From: Stenomitos rutilans HA7619-LM2 | GTDB lineage: Bacteria > Cyanobacteriota > Cyanobacteriia > Leptolyngbyales > Leptolyngbyaceae | DNA: 64,000 nucleotides | Direction: 5' to 3' | Assembly: GCA_019358945.1 (NCBI GenBank) | Contig: JAHHIE010000006.1 | Span: forward strand, 103,074-167,073 | Shown: piece after piece, positions 23,150 through 32,248 of the stretch | Layout: each line of letters begins with the position of its first letter | Numbering within the stretch: position 1 is the stretch's first letter | The notes under the pieces: model-generated | Seen by the model: only the letters and a program-made list of their open reading frames with translations | Databases searched by the model: none | Told to the model about the DNA's origin: nothing | Position numbers and translations under genes: made by a program

Positions 23150-23466
23150 TGAGCCTCCATCCAGCCATTTGGCACTAAACGTATTTAAGGGTTTTTGTTA
23201 ACTTTTGCAACACTCTCTCATGTTGCTCTCACTATTCTCTCTCAAAAAGCCACCGAAACAACAACCTCAGGGTATAGCTTTGTAAGCTCTTTAAGCACAG
23301 TTAAACCATTCTCCACTCTCACTTTAGACGCATTAACTTAACGTCCAATGAGAAAGCCATGAGTCTTGGCGTGATGCGACTCTTTCATCTTCACGGCTAG
23401 ACACTCATTTTCCTGATTCGGATTACCGCATGTATGACACCGTAATACGTATGATACCGATGCGTA
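23150..23466. other. Intergenic region with a short inverted repeat
   Basis: No gene. GTAATACG (23442-23449) and CGTATTAC (23463-23470) are a perfect 8-bp inverted repeat that runs into the stop codon of the helicase gene; it may be a terminator stem without a T run. Confidence 0.5.
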
Positions 23467-25719
23467 TTACACCATAATAGCGGCGGGAAACCGTTCTCTT
23501 AGGGCAAGTACGATCGCAGACGGTTCACGTTCTTGCAAATTTTCTGGTTTGTTCCACGTAAAAGGGGCTTTTTGAGCTGCCGATAGCCACAACAGCCGTT
23601 TTGCTCGCGTCATGGCGACGTAAAGCAGACGAAACTCTTCTGCCGTTTTCAAATGTTTGGCGCGCGCCCAGGCATCCTCGATCGAAGACAGCAAAACCTG
23701 ATGATGCAAATTAGCGCGAATCTGGGCGCGTGCGATCTCTGCCAGCGTAAAGTCACCGAGAAACTGCGCCTGTGGTGGAATCCATTGGGTCCCAGGAATG
23801 GTTTGCTCGTGCAGAAAGGGAATGAACACGTAGTCCCAATCCAGTCCTTTGGCTTTGTGCATAGTAATGACGGTTAACTGCCCAGCACGGATGTAGCGCT
23901 CTTCCGCATCATCTGTCTCGACGGGTTCAAACTGCTCTGAGGTGACGATCTCGCTCAAAAGCCCCAAAACGCCTGAAAGAGCGTGGTTGTCAGTCGTCTG
24001 CTGGGCAAGGCGCTCTGTGAGCTTGTCGGCAGTGGCTAGCTCTGTTTGCTCATAATCAAGTGTCTGCGCCAGAAACGGAATGAGTTGGGCGGTTGGAAGT
24101 TGTAGGCGGGCGTTGAGAAGGCTGGTGCAGTAGAGGCGTGCTTCGGCTACGGCATCAGGTTGGGCGGGGTCGAGGGGGCCAGGATAGAGAAACTGTTCTG
24201 GAAAGCTGACGATCGCGTTGAGATCTTGAGTAGGAATGCGCTTGCGGGCAACCAGAACCGTGAGAGCCGCTTTCAGGTTATCGGGCGAGTGGGGGCGATC
24301 GAGAAATTGCAGTAAGGTCAGCATTTCGGCTGGTACATGCGACTGGCGATCGCGTTGACCAACTTCATACACCCGCAAGGTATCGCCATACCATCGGTGC
24401 AGTTCCTTTGCCACAAAGCGCCCTTGCTCGTTGGTTCGAACCAGTACCGCGGCCCGTCGCTCAGGCTGTTTTTTGAACAATGCCAGAGATCGTTGCCCGA
24501 TGCGTTCTACCGTTTGGTACACGTCGTCTGGCGTGTGTAGCTCCAGTCCCACACCTTCTGGCGCAGGATTCGCATCGGGTTGCGGATCATCTAAAGCAAC
24601 TGGCTGAATTATTTGAACACTAAAGGGTTGCTCGTCCCCTGCCAATCTGGATTGGTTAACCCACTGCAAAGCAAAATTGGCTGCATCGATGATGGGATGA
24701 CTGCTGCGTCCTGCCTGTGTCATCGTAGCTAGCCGCTTTTGGGCACGACACGCGTCACAAAAGTCTCGGAAAAAGATGGGATCTGCTGGGGTAAAAGTGG
24801 AGTTGATTGCCTGGTTGGGATCGCCTACGCGCACCAAATTCTTTCGATCGAGATTTTCTGGATCAGCCGGATCAGCCGCTAGAATCTCTAGCAGTTGGGT
24901 CTGTAGGGGACTGGAATCTTGTGCCTCGTCCTCAAAGACGGCGAACACCTGTTGCTGCCAGAACTGGCGCACTACCGGATCATCCAACACGCGCAGCGCC
25001 GCCAAAATCATTTCGTCGTAGTCAATCAGGTTCCGAAAGCGGAGTTGGGTCTGGTAGAACTCGTATAGTCCAGCGGCGATCGTCAAAACAGCATACGGAT
25101 CGTCAATCTCATTGCTTTGCGATCGCAGTTCATCTGGCACTAAGCCGGAGCTTTTCGCCTCATGGATGGCGGTCGTTGCCAGCGCTGGCAGTACCTCCGA
25201 TCGCAACACAGATTGCCGACGGAGGCACTCGGTTTCCTCGCCGTCAAACTGCCGCCCCTCCAGCAAAAGTTGATAGTGACGGGCATTCGCCGAGATCCAC
25301 TGTTCAACGCAGGTACGAATGAGCCGATGGTTCTGGTTTGGCGTGACTAACACGCTGTCTGGGTTCAAGCCGGATAAATCTGGATGGGCACGCGCGATCG
25401 CCCACGCCAGCCCGTGCAGCGTTTGCACCAAAAAGCCTCCTGGTGGTAACCCCAACGCCTGCAAGTTCTGACGGATTTTTGCCTTTAAGTTTGCGGCTGC
25501 CGATCGCGTAAAGGTCACGACTACGAGTTGACGGCGGGCATTAAGCTGATGCTGAGCAATAGTGATCGCGGCGGCTACCGCCATCCCGGTAGACTTCCCA
25601 GCTCCTGGAACTGCCGAAACTGCTAACAGGCCTCCTTGCCACAGCGCAATCTCTCGCTGCCCTGGACGTAACGTATCGCGGAGTTGCTCTAGCGCTAAGG
25701 GAAGAGGGGTCGCTAACAT
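23467..25719 (-). CDS. UvrD/Rep family (superfamily 1A) ATP-dependent DNA helicase
   Basis: A 750-residue helicase-like protein with all SF1A motifs in order: Q-motif LRPGQREIA, Walker A AVPGAGKSTGMA (~38-45), Ia VVTFTRSAAANLKAKI, II FEDEAQDSSPLQ, III LVRVGDPNQAIN, IV AAVLVRTNEQGR, V TVITMHKAKGLDWDYVF and VI FRLLYVAMTRAKRLL. No nuclease domain is seen. It is a common cyanobacterial 3'-5' helicase whose exact repair role is not known. It ends close to a DUF1824 gene on the same strand, separated by polypurine repeats. Confidence 0.9.
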   Translation of the reverse strand: MLATPLPLALEQLRDTLRPGQREIALWQGGLLAVSAVPGAGKSTGMAVAAAITIAQHQLNARRQLVVVTFTRSAAANLKAKIRQNLQALGLPPGGFLVQTLHGLAWAIARAHPDLSGLNPDSVLVTPNQNHRLIRTCVEQWISANARHYQLLLEGRQFDGEETECLRRQSVLRSEVLPALATTAIHEAKSSGLVPDELRSQSNEIDDPYAVLTIAAGLYEFYQTQLRFRNLIDYDEMILAALRVLDDPVVRQFWQQQVFAVFEDEAQDSSPLQTQLLEILAADPADPENLDRKNLVRVGDPNQAINSTFTPADPIFFRDFCDACRAQKRLATMTQAGRSSHPIIDAANFALQWVNQSRLAGDEQPFSVQIIQPVALDDPQPDANPAPEGVGLELHTPDDVYQTVERIGQRSLALFKKQPERRAAVLVRTNEQGRFVAKELHRWYGDTLRVYEVGQRDRQSHVPAEMLTLLQFLDRPHSPDNLKAALTVLVARKRIPTQDLNAIVSFPEQFLYPGPLDPAQPDAVAEARLYCTSLLNARLQLPTAQLIPFLAQTLDYEQTELATADKLTERLAQQTTDNHALSGVLGLLSEIVTSEQFEPVETDDAEERYIRAGQLTVITMHKAKGLDWDYVFIPFLHEQTIPGTQWIPPQAQFLGDFTLAEIARAQIRANLHHQVLLSSIEDAWARAKHLKTAEEFRLLYVAMTRAKRLLWLSAAQKAPFTWNKPENLQEREPSAIVLALRERFPAAIMV

Positions 25720-25773
25720 GAGGAAGCGGGGGAGGCGGAGGGAGCAGGGGAGGCAGAAGGCGAAGGGGGAGTT

Positions 25774-26199
25774 TTAGCTTTGAGCTGGCTCTTCAAATAA
25801 ATCTAACGGCAAATGCCCAAAGGTTTCGTTCACGTCACCATCATAAGCAGACTGGCAGGAAACAAGGACGCCTCGATGGGTACCTGTATAGGGCGCAACG
25901 TGGCAACGATCGCTCTTCGGGTTGAATTTGACGTACACAGAGCCTTCTAGCAAGGTGACTTCAGGCGTTGCTTCGTAGCCTAGCGCTTTGAGGTAAGACT
26001 TGAGCGCGATCGTGGCCTGGTTGATTGTGTCAGCACAGATGCCTAAGATTTGATAGTCAGAATGGGCAGCAACGAGCAAGAGTGCCTGTCGTATGAGTGC
26101 AGCTTCGGGAGTGGTTTCAGGTGATCGATCGACGCAAAGAAACGGCCTCAAAACACCTTGAGCCGTTTCTGTAGTCAAATCTGATTTAAGCGTTGGCAT
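25774..26199 (-). CDS. DUF1824 family protein
   Basis: A 141-residue cytosolic protein of a small cyanobacterial family. Recognised by the C-terminal half: EGSVYVKFNPKSDRCHVAPY, then HRGVLVSCQSAYDGDVNETF and GHLPLDLFEE. Function unknown. It is on the same strand as and 54 bp upstream of the helicase gene. Confidence 0.8.
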   Translation of the reverse strand: MPTLKSDLTTETAQGVLRPFLCVDRSPETTPEAALIRQALLLVAAHSDYQILGICADTINQATIALKSYLKALGYEATPEVTLLEGSVYVKFNPKSDRCHVAPYTGTHRGVLVSCQSAYDGDVNETFGHLPLDLFEEPAQS

Positions 26200-26438
26200 A
26201 ACGTTTCAACTAATGTCCATCTCCTCAGCCTATCATTCATCGTAACGCCCGATAGGCAGACGCTGCGGAGTCATGACTAGCTATCGAGCAGCCGCGATCG
26301 CGTTGAATCTGTCAAAAAACGCCTGACGGGGGGCTTGCAAGAGCACTTTTTTGTTGTAGCTTAGTGAATAGACTTATTGAGTAATTTTCTCAATAGAAAC
26401 GTCCCCACAACCCTTAGAACGACCCCTTAGAACAACAT

Positions 26439-27026
26439 ATGAGCAAAACAGAGCGGCGATCGACCTTGAGCTTGGAAGGACGGTGTTTAGGCTTCGTGTT
26501 TAAAGAGGGTACTCCCAAGTGCTTACGGCTTTTAACGGCAGATGGAGAGCATGTAGTGAAGCTGGCAAAAGAGGTGCGGTTCTCGCTGGATCAAGCGATC
26601 GTTCCAGGGGCGTGGATTCAAGTTTTGGGCAAAAAGAAACTGAGCCACAAGCCTGAGCAGACAACCTTTAAGGCCTACAGAGTGAGCCTTGCTACGCCTG
26701 GAAAGCTAGAAGAAACGCCATCAGTGACCGTGCCCAGACCTACCGCTAGCGCCAAAATTCTCGTCTGTCAAAAGTCAGACTGTATGAAACGAGGTGGTAA
26801 AGCAGTCTGTCATGCTCTAGAAGCAGCTTTGAGCGATCGTGAGCTATCTGATGTCAAAATTCAGGGCACAGGCTGCATGAAGCACTGCAAGGCGGGGCCT
26901 AACATTGTGTTTATGCCTGACAAAACTCGCTACAGCCGCGTCTCCGCCGAGGACATCGGAGCTTTGGTGGATGAACACTTCCCGCGCATATCGCACCCAG
27001 AAGCCAGCGCTGCCAACAACGGATGA
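26439..27026 (+). CDS. Thioredoxin-like [2Fe-2S] ferredoxin-domain protein
   Basis: A 195-residue protein with two parts. Residues ~1-85 are a basic beta-rich domain (LEGRCLGFVFKEGTPKCLRL...GAWIQVLGKKK) seen attached to such ferredoxins in cyanobacteria. Residues ~105-185 are a thioredoxin-like 2Fe-2S domain with Cys pattern ILVCQKSDCMKRGGKAVCHAL and TGCMKHCKAGPNIVFMPDK. The cluster ligands are probably the first Cys, one of the next, and the CMKHC pair. Electron partner unknown. Monocistronic, with a perfect inverted repeat 160 bp downstream. Confidence 0.88.
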   Translation: MSKTERRSTLSLEGRCLGFVFKEGTPKCLRLLTADGEHVVKLAKEVRFSLDQAIVPGAWIQVLGKKKLSHKPEQTTFKAYRVSLATPGKLEETPSVTVPRPTASAKILVCQKSDCMKRGGKAVCHALEAALSDRELSDVKIQGTGCMKHCKAGPNIVFMPDKTRYSRVSAEDIGALVDEHFPRISHPEASAANNG

Positions 27027-27188
27027 TCAACACTTTAGCTTGGCTCTGGACTGCTTCGGGTCTATGAAGCCAAGCGTACGCAGGTAAGAAGAACGGCGTT
27101 TAAGCTTTGCTTGATTCAGAGCGGGAAACGCCATCTTCTCTTGAAAATAAGTTTAGATAAAGAAATAAAGATCTGAGCCAAATATCGT

Positions 27189-27255
27189 GTTGCCCTCATG
27201 ACCAGTAGGCTTACCCACCAAGGGAAATTGCCAAACTGTGTTCCATGAGGGCAAC
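27189..27255. repeat. Perfect 12-bp inverted repeat with 43-base spacer
   Basis: GTTGCCCTCATG (27189-27200) is exactly complementary to CATGAGGGCAAC (27244-27255). It lies between convergent genes (2Fe-2S protein and CAAD protein). It could be a bidirectional transcription end, a small structured RNA or a tiny mobile-element relic. Confidence 0.5.
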
Positions 27256-27299
27256 CGTTTGTGCTTTGCAATTTATGTCTTACCAAATGAGCACAAGAA

Positions 27300-27764
27300 C
27301 TAGATCTTAGGGGTGCCTCTGCCTAATACCTGGTCTCTCAAGGAACCGAAACTAGCCGCTAGCTCTTCTCGGTTGGATGCTCTCCAGAGGTACCGATAGA
27401 TAAACCAGGCTGTGTAGGCAAACCCAATCAGCTCAAAGGTGGGAGCCAGTAAAGGAATGTCGTTGATGGCACCCAGGAGGGCGAGCGTCAGTTTAACTGA
27501 AACGATCGACCCAAAAATCAAGCCAAGTGTAATGATGGGACGCCTATACTCACCAAAAAAGTCAGATAAATAGTCAGGCAATCCAGACAAAAAGGCATAA
27601 ATGCGATCGGCAACCTGCTTCAACTGCTGGCTTGTCTCTGTTTCTGTCTCAGAGGCAGGCGGCAACAATGGTGGCTCTTCCAGGGACAAATTTGTCTCAG
27701 GAGCAAAGTCTGAAGGGCTTGTATCAGGAAATTCGGTTTCTTTAACGTCAGGGTTCATACTCAT
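27300..27764 (-). CDS. CAAD domain membrane protein
   Basis: A 154-residue protein with an acidic, Pro/Thr-rich N-terminal arm (~1-50) and a CAAD domain: helix QQLKQVADRIYAFLSGLPDYLSDFF, two membrane segments (PIITLGLIFGSIVSVKLTLA and APTFELIGFAYTAWFIYRYL), and a C-terminal amphipathic helix EELAASFGSLRDQVLG. CAAD domains occur alone in thylakoid membranes and as anchors on some cyanobacterial aminoacyl-tRNA synthetases. Its plant homologue is CURT1, which bends thylakoids. Length is usual for the stand-alone form. Confidence 0.9.
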   Translation of the reverse strand: MSMNPDVKETEFPDTSPSDFAPETNLSLEEPPLLPPASETETETSQQLKQVADRIYAFLSGLPDYLSDFFGEYRRPIITLGLIFGSIVSVKLTLALLGAINDIPLLAPTFELIGFAYTAWFIYRYLWRASNREELAASFGSLRDQVLGRGTPKI

Positions 27765-28367
27765 AACCTGGGGATTAACAACCTGGGCAGTGCTGGATCA
27801 AGAGAAATCTCCCAGCAATCGAACGACGAGTCTGGTTCGGCAGCTTTTTTTAACACTAACAACCTTAAAGTCAGGTTTTATCACTAGTAAGACGGATTAA
27901 GCAAGAGTGCAACAAACCCGATCGATCGCGCTCGTAGCACTCTCAACCTTAGCAAGACAGGTCAGTTCTGGTGCAGTTGAATGATTAAAAATCTTAGCTG
28001 CAACCGACCGCATCATACTCTCCAATGAGACGTTTTGAACACAAAGGTTAGCTGGTTACAGCGAGATAGCCCACAGTTGGGCCTATACAGGCGCATAATT
28101 GCCTGTTTTCAACGTTACTCAAGTTAATTTAGCGTCTGCTACGGGCATGCTAAAAGCGACACGTTGTGCCACAGATGCTTGGCATAACGTCATTCAGGCT
28201 CCCGTTTGCCATCACCAGGAAGGTGACAACCGATTGGACGATCGCAACGGTTCCTGATTAACACGACACCGCTTGTCCTTAGCGCTAGCTTTGCCTGTAA
28301 CGGCTGAGCGATCGCCTTGTCATATTGTCCACTGCTCAACCGTGCGGGTTGGCAAAAGAGAAGCACA
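27765..28367. other. Gene-free region before the response regulator
   Basis: About 600 bp without a supported frame or strong palindrome. It separates the divergent CAAD and response-regulator genes and should contain both promoters. Confidence 0.5.
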
Positions 28368-30116
28368 ATGGCTCAGATTTTAGTGATTGAGGATGACCCC
28401 CTTGTCAGCGCGCTGATACTCAAGCTGCTGAAAGCTGAAGCGTTCGAGGTCTTGTTCGCTGATGATGGCCTTACAGGTGTGAAATTGGCGCAGGCATATG
28501 AACCTGACCTGATCATCTGCGACATCATGATGCCTGAGTTTGACGGCTATGAAGTCTTGCAGCAACTTCGCCATGAGCCAGTAACGGCCATGATCCCTTT
28601 CATTTTTTTGAGTGCCAAAGCCGATCGCACAGATCTCCGGCAGGGAATGGAACTCGGTGCAGATGATTACCTGACAAAGCCCTTTAAGCGTGCGGAGCTA
28701 CTGGGTGCGATCGCCGCCCGTCTAAACAAACAGGCCGCTTTGACCAAACCCTACATTGATGAAATGAAGCGGGCTGCCAGTACTTTGGGGCAAATCGCGT
28801 ATGTCGATCCTCTCACGAGCCTTCCCAATCGCATTTCGTTTCATACTGAATGCCAAAAAGCCATCGAGCATGCACAGCAGTCCAATCGACTTGTAGCTAT
28901 TGTGCAGTTTAATTTGAAAGATTTTAGGGCAATCAACACGACCTTGGGCTACTTTAGCGGTGATCACGTGCTGCAAAAGGTCGCCGCACGCCTCAAACAA
29001 GCTGCTGCCAACTATACGGTAGCGCGTCTTGCAGGCAGCGATTTTGGCATTTTGCTCAATGCTCTCCCCAGCGAAAGCGCGATCGCAGATGCGGCTAAAC
29101 GACTTCTGGCTGCCCTCACTGAGCCTTATCAGCTTGATGGACAGAGCATTCAAGTGCAGATGAGAGCGGGCATTGCCTTCTACCCAGATCATGGTAACGC
29201 CCCTGGCGAGTTGCTAACCTGTGCTGATCTGGCCGTGCAGTCAGTCAGTCAGAACGATCAGTATCAGGTCTATACTCCCGTGATGGCGACTATAGCGGCT
29301 GAAAGTCGCTTTATGGAGAGCCAATTCACACTTGCGCTGGATCAGCATGAGCTAGAAATTTACTATCAACCACAGGTGAATTTAATCACCGGGCGGATCA
29401 TTGGCGCAGAAGCGATACTCATGTGGAATCATCCAGAGCGGGGCTTGATGCATCCCAGTGTGCTAATGCCAGTTGCAGAGGAGGCGGTTGTAGACCCGAT
29501 CGAGCAATGGATGTTAGAAACTGTTTGCACGCAAGCAAAAGAGTTACAAACCGTAGCACAGCGCCCCATCCGTCTAGCAGTAAACCTGTCAGCGCGGCAG
29601 TTTCAGCTTTCACAAGAGCGCTTGGTGTCTACCGTTTCTGCCGTGTTGCAGCAAACCGCGCTTGACCCAGAGGTGCTAATGCTAGAACTGACCGAAGCCT
29701 ACGCGATGAAAGAAGTGGATATGACCAGTGAGAAATTTCAAGCATTCAAGGCGATCGGCCTCCACCTTGCCCTGGATGAATTTGGTAGTGGTTATTCATC
29801 TCTAGGCCACCTGAAGCGCTTTCCCCTGGATGGGCTGAAGATTGACTCTTCGTTTATTCAAAAAATGTTGACCGATAGTGATGCTGCTGCGATTGCCAAA
29901 CTGATGATTGCGATCGGGCAAAGCCTACAGCTTAAAGTCATCGCTACGGGTGTAGACACGATCGAGCAGTTTAAATTTTTGCGGCAAAGTGGCTGTTATG
30001 CCATGCAGGGCACCTTGTTTAGCCCACCTATATCTACATCTGAACTTCAGGAGCTTTTGCGAACAGACGCACGCTTCGATAGCAGCACCATAGCGAAAGA
30101 CGATGTGGTTGAGTAG
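28368..30116 (+). CDS. Response regulator with degenerate GGDEF and EAL domains
   Basis: A 582-residue protein; the start ATG at 28368 follows GAGAAG and gives MAQILVIEDDP. The receiver (~1-125) is intact: acidic pair EDD, phospho-Asp in IICDIMMP, Lys in LTKPFKR. The GGDEF domain has AGSDF in place of GGDEF, so no cyclase activity is expected. The EAL domain has EAI for EAL, DEFG for DDFG and ATGVDT for AEGVET. The last removes a Glu that is essential in characterised phosphodiesterases, although the substrate-side N, E and K (VNLSARQF, LELTEA, LKID) remain. It probably acts as a phosphorylation-controlled c-di-GMP binder or protein scaffold. No kinase is adjacent. Confidence 0.9.
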   Translation: MAQILVIEDDPLVSALILKLLKAEAFEVLFADDGLTGVKLAQAYEPDLIICDIMMPEFDGYEVLQQLRHEPVTAMIPFIFLSAKADRTDLRQGMELGADDYLTKPFKRAELLGAIAARLNKQAALTKPYIDEMKRAASTLGQIAYVDPLTSLPNRISFHTECQKAIEHAQQSNRLVAIVQFNLKDFRAINTTLGYFSGDHVLQKVAARLKQAAANYTVARLAGSDFGILLNALPSESAIADAAKRLLAALTEPYQLDGQSIQVQMRAGIAFYPDHGNAPGELLTCADLAVQSVSQNDQYQVYTPVMATIAAESRFMESQFTLALDQHELEIYYQPQVNLITGRIIGAEAILMWNHPERGLMHPSVLMPVAEEAVVDPIEQWMLETVCTQAKELQTVAQRPIRLAVNLSARQFQLSQERLVSTVSAVLQQTALDPEVLMLELTEAYAMKEVDMTSEKFQAFKAIGLHLALDEFGSGYSSLGHLKRFPLDGLKIDSSFIQKMLTDSDAAAIAKLMIAIGQSLQLKVIATGVDTIEQFKFLRQSGCYAMQGTLFSPPISTSELQELLRTDARFDSSTIAKDDVVE

Positions 30117-30377
30117 AGGTCGAAATGGAGGAGGGGGTTGGGGTATCTTCCGACAACTAAAAACTTCTTTCCTTTACCTTCTGCCCTCTACCTTTCATTT
30201 TTGAGCTATCAGCCGTCAGCGGTCAGCCTCTTACCTTCTAGCAGTGTCTAGCAACTAAAAACTAACAACCCTAGTGAAGCCATGCCGAAGGCTTTACAAC
30301 TCCTTCTGCCTTCTGCCCTCTGCCTTTTGCCTTCTCCGCCTTTCAGCGAGGTCGCTTGGTGCGGTAAAGTTACAGAT

Positions 30378-31136
30378 ATGTATGATGACGATGACTTGAG
30401 TGTCCTCGATTTTGAGGACGATCTGGAGAGTCCTCTGGATCACATGGAGCCTGCTGATGCTGGGTTAGAGGAGCCAAAGCCTGATCCGGAGGAAATGTTG
30501 CGGCTGTTAGAAGCCACGGATCCAAACCAGCGGATGTTGGCAACACGGGCGTTTTGCGAACTTCAAGACGATCGCGCCGTACCCCGACTGATTCAACTCT
30601 TGACTGATCCCTGTCCGTTGGTGCGGGTGAGTGCCGCCTATGCGCTAGGGCGGAACCCTAGTGTGGATGCGGTAGAGCCTTTGATTACGCGCTTTAACGA
30701 CGATTGGAATGGCTATGTCCGTAAAGGGGTGGTTTGGGCACTAGGCAACTGCCGCGATCGCCGTGCACTACCAACCTTGATTGAGGCGCTGAAAACGGAT
30801 ATTTCGGCAGTGCGGTTGTGGGCAGCTAGTTCATTAGCTCAGCTTGCAGCCGTTAGCTATGAGGCTGTGATCGCTGCCATTCCACCGCTCATTGAGTCGG
30901 TACGACACGACCCGATCGCGGCTGTGCGGAGCAACTGTGCTTGGACGCTGGGGCAACTCTGCCGCGAACTTCCATCCAACATCATTTATGGAACAGCCAT
31001 TGATGCTCTTTTGGAGGTGTTTGCTGAAGATGGCGAGCTGGGCGTGAGAGAAGATGCGAAGGCGGCACTGCTCAAAGTAGGCGATCCTCGTGGCCTACAG
31101 GTAATAGAAGAATTAGAACGCGAGTGGTTTTGGTAG
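30378..31136 (+). CDS. HEAT-repeat protein
   Basis: A 252-residue protein: a very acidic N-terminus (MYDDDDLSVLDFEDDLE), then about five HEAT-like repeats (QRMLATRAFCELQDDRAVPRL; VRVSAAYALGRNPSVDAVEPL; VRKGVVWALGNCRDRRALPTL; VRLWAASSLAQLAAVSYEAV; VRSNCAWTLGQLC). The start is set at the ATG at 30378; the 32 residues upstream in the open frame come from CTTCTGCC heptamer repeats. Related to the PBS-lyase HEAT class of cyanobacteria but without a chromophore-lyase assignment. Probably a protein-protein scaffold. Convergent with the molybdoenzyme gene. Confidence 0.88.
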   Translation: MYDDDDLSVLDFEDDLESPLDHMEPADAGLEEPKPDPEEMLRLLEATDPNQRMLATRAFCELQDDRAVPRLIQLLTDPCPLVRVSAAYALGRNPSVDAVEPLITRFNDDWNGYVRKGVVWALGNCRDRRALPTLIEALKTDISAVRLWAASSLAQLAAVSYEAVIAAIPPLIESVRHDPIAAVRSNCAWTLGQLCRELPSNIIYGTAIDALLEVFAEDGELGVREDAKAALLKVGDPRGLQVIEELEREWFW

Positions 31137-31171
31137 CAGGCAACCGCGATCGCGTGCTAAGCGCCCCTTTG

Positions 31172-31891
31172 CTACAGCCCTCCAAACCATTCATAGCCCT
31201 GATCTTCCCAATAGCCTTTCATCGGTGTCAGCTTGCTTAAAAAGGTGATTTGCGTGACCCATTTGCTTTGCTTGTAGCCCAACTTGACAGGGGATGCCAA
31301 TCGCAACGGCGCGCCATTGTCTGGAGTGAGCGGTTGCCCGTTGCGCTGATAGGCCATCAACGTTTGGGGGTGGACTGCTGAAGCGAGATCCCAGCTTTCA
31401 TAGTAACCATCGGCTGAGGTGAAGTAGACGTAGCGAACCGTGTCTTTGGGTTGTGCCAGGGTAACTAAATCGCGCAGACGCACACCATTCCACTGCACGA
31501 TCGCTGCCCAGCCTTCAACGCACACGTGGCGAATGTTCATCGACGTGAGCGGCATGTTTTGCAGGTCTGCCAGGCTTAATTGCATGGAGCGATTGACGTC
31601 ACCATCGATCGTCAACCGAAAGGTCGCTGGATCAATCCTGGGTGTGAAGTCAAACGTGTTAATGAGCAGCTTTTCTGCTGGATCAAGGGCACTGGTTGCA
31701 AATTCTGGCACAGGTTTCTGAGAAAGCATCAGTGCTTCAACCCGCTCATTCAACGGTTCTGAAAACCGACCGACCTGTTCGGCAAACAACGACGACGCGC
31801 ACCCGTTTAACAGCAGCCCTGCACCAGAGAGCCCAGACCATTGCAGAAGGCGACGGCGAGAGAGGGTGCGTTTGGGGAGAATCAGGTTCAT
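31172..31891 (-). CDS. Tat-exported molybdopterin oxidoreductase, MsrP/YedY-like
   Basis: A 239-residue enzyme of the sulfite-oxidase fold. The start at 31891 gives MNLILPKRTLSRRRLLQWSG, a twin-arginine signal, followed by LLLNGC, a possible lipobox. The Mo-binding Cys is in RHVCVEGWAAIVQW; further conserved pieces are DGYYESWDLASAV, APLRLASPVKLGYKQ and GYWEDQGYEWFGG. It lacks the heme and dimerisation domains of full sulfite oxidases, as MsrP does. MsrP of E. coli reduces periplasmic methionine sulfoxide. A b-type cytochrome gene lies directly upstream, as expected for an electron donor. The open frame continues upstream to 32194 through 21-bp repeats, which I regard as untranslated. Confidence 0.85.
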   Translation of the reverse strand: MNLILPKRTLSRRRLLQWSGLSGAGLLLNGCASSLFAEQVGRFSEPLNERVEALMLSQKPVPEFATSALDPAEKLLINTFDFTPRIDPATFRLTIDGDVNRSMQLSLADLQNMPLTSMNIRHVCVEGWAAIVQWNGVRLRDLVTLAQPKDTVRYVYFTSADGYYESWDLASAVHPQTLMAYQRNGQPLTPDNGAPLRLASPVKLGYKQSKWVTQITFLSKLTPMKGYWEDQGYEWFGGL

Positions 31892-32248
31892 GGGGAAGAG
31901 TGGGATAGAGAGGCGGAGGAAGCAAGTGGTGCAGGGGGAAGGAGAGAGAAAGAGGCAGAGGAAGCAAGGGAAGCAGGGGAAGCGGGGGAGATTTGAATTC
32001 GGAGTGTCGAGGCCTGCACTCGAAGGGTTGAGCTTAGAGGTTGAACGATGCAGGTGTGCACTCGGAAGGTGAAGCTTTGATCGCGAAAGGTTGAGGTTTA
32101 AGGTCGAAACGTCGAGCTTTTCACTAGAAAGGTCGAGGTCTGCACTCGAAGGGGTAAGTCTAGACAGTCGATCGGTATAGTTTAAGGGACTCACTTAACC
32201 CTTCTGCCTCCCCCGCTCCTCCTGCCTCCTGCCCTCTGCCTTTCTTCT
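31892..32248. other. Repeat-filled spacer between cytochrome and molybdoenzyme genes
   Basis: No gene. Positions 31900-31990 are polypurine GGAAGCAGGGG-type repeats, 31986-32174 is an array of 21-bp units, and 32205-32245 is CCTCCTGCC/CTCTGCC heptamer-like sequence. Confidence 0.8.
31986..32174. repeat. Nine-unit 21-bp tandem repeat
   Basis: Seven clear units start at 32007, 32028, 32049, 32070, 32091, 32112 and 32133 (for example TCGAGGCCTGCACTCGAAGG plus G), with weaker flanking units at 31986 and 32154. The consensus is roughly TTGAGNTTNNANTCGAAAGG plus one base, highly diverged internally but with exactly constant length. Because 21 is divisible by 3 the minus-strand frame stays open through it, reading as heptapeptides of SSxxLxL type. 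Confidence 0.85.

Noticed and set aside
31986..32174. CRISPR array or protein-coding N-terminus in the 21-bp repeats
   Set aside because: Units are contiguous and too diverged for CRISPR; the downstream Tat signal beginning at 31891 shows where the protein really starts.
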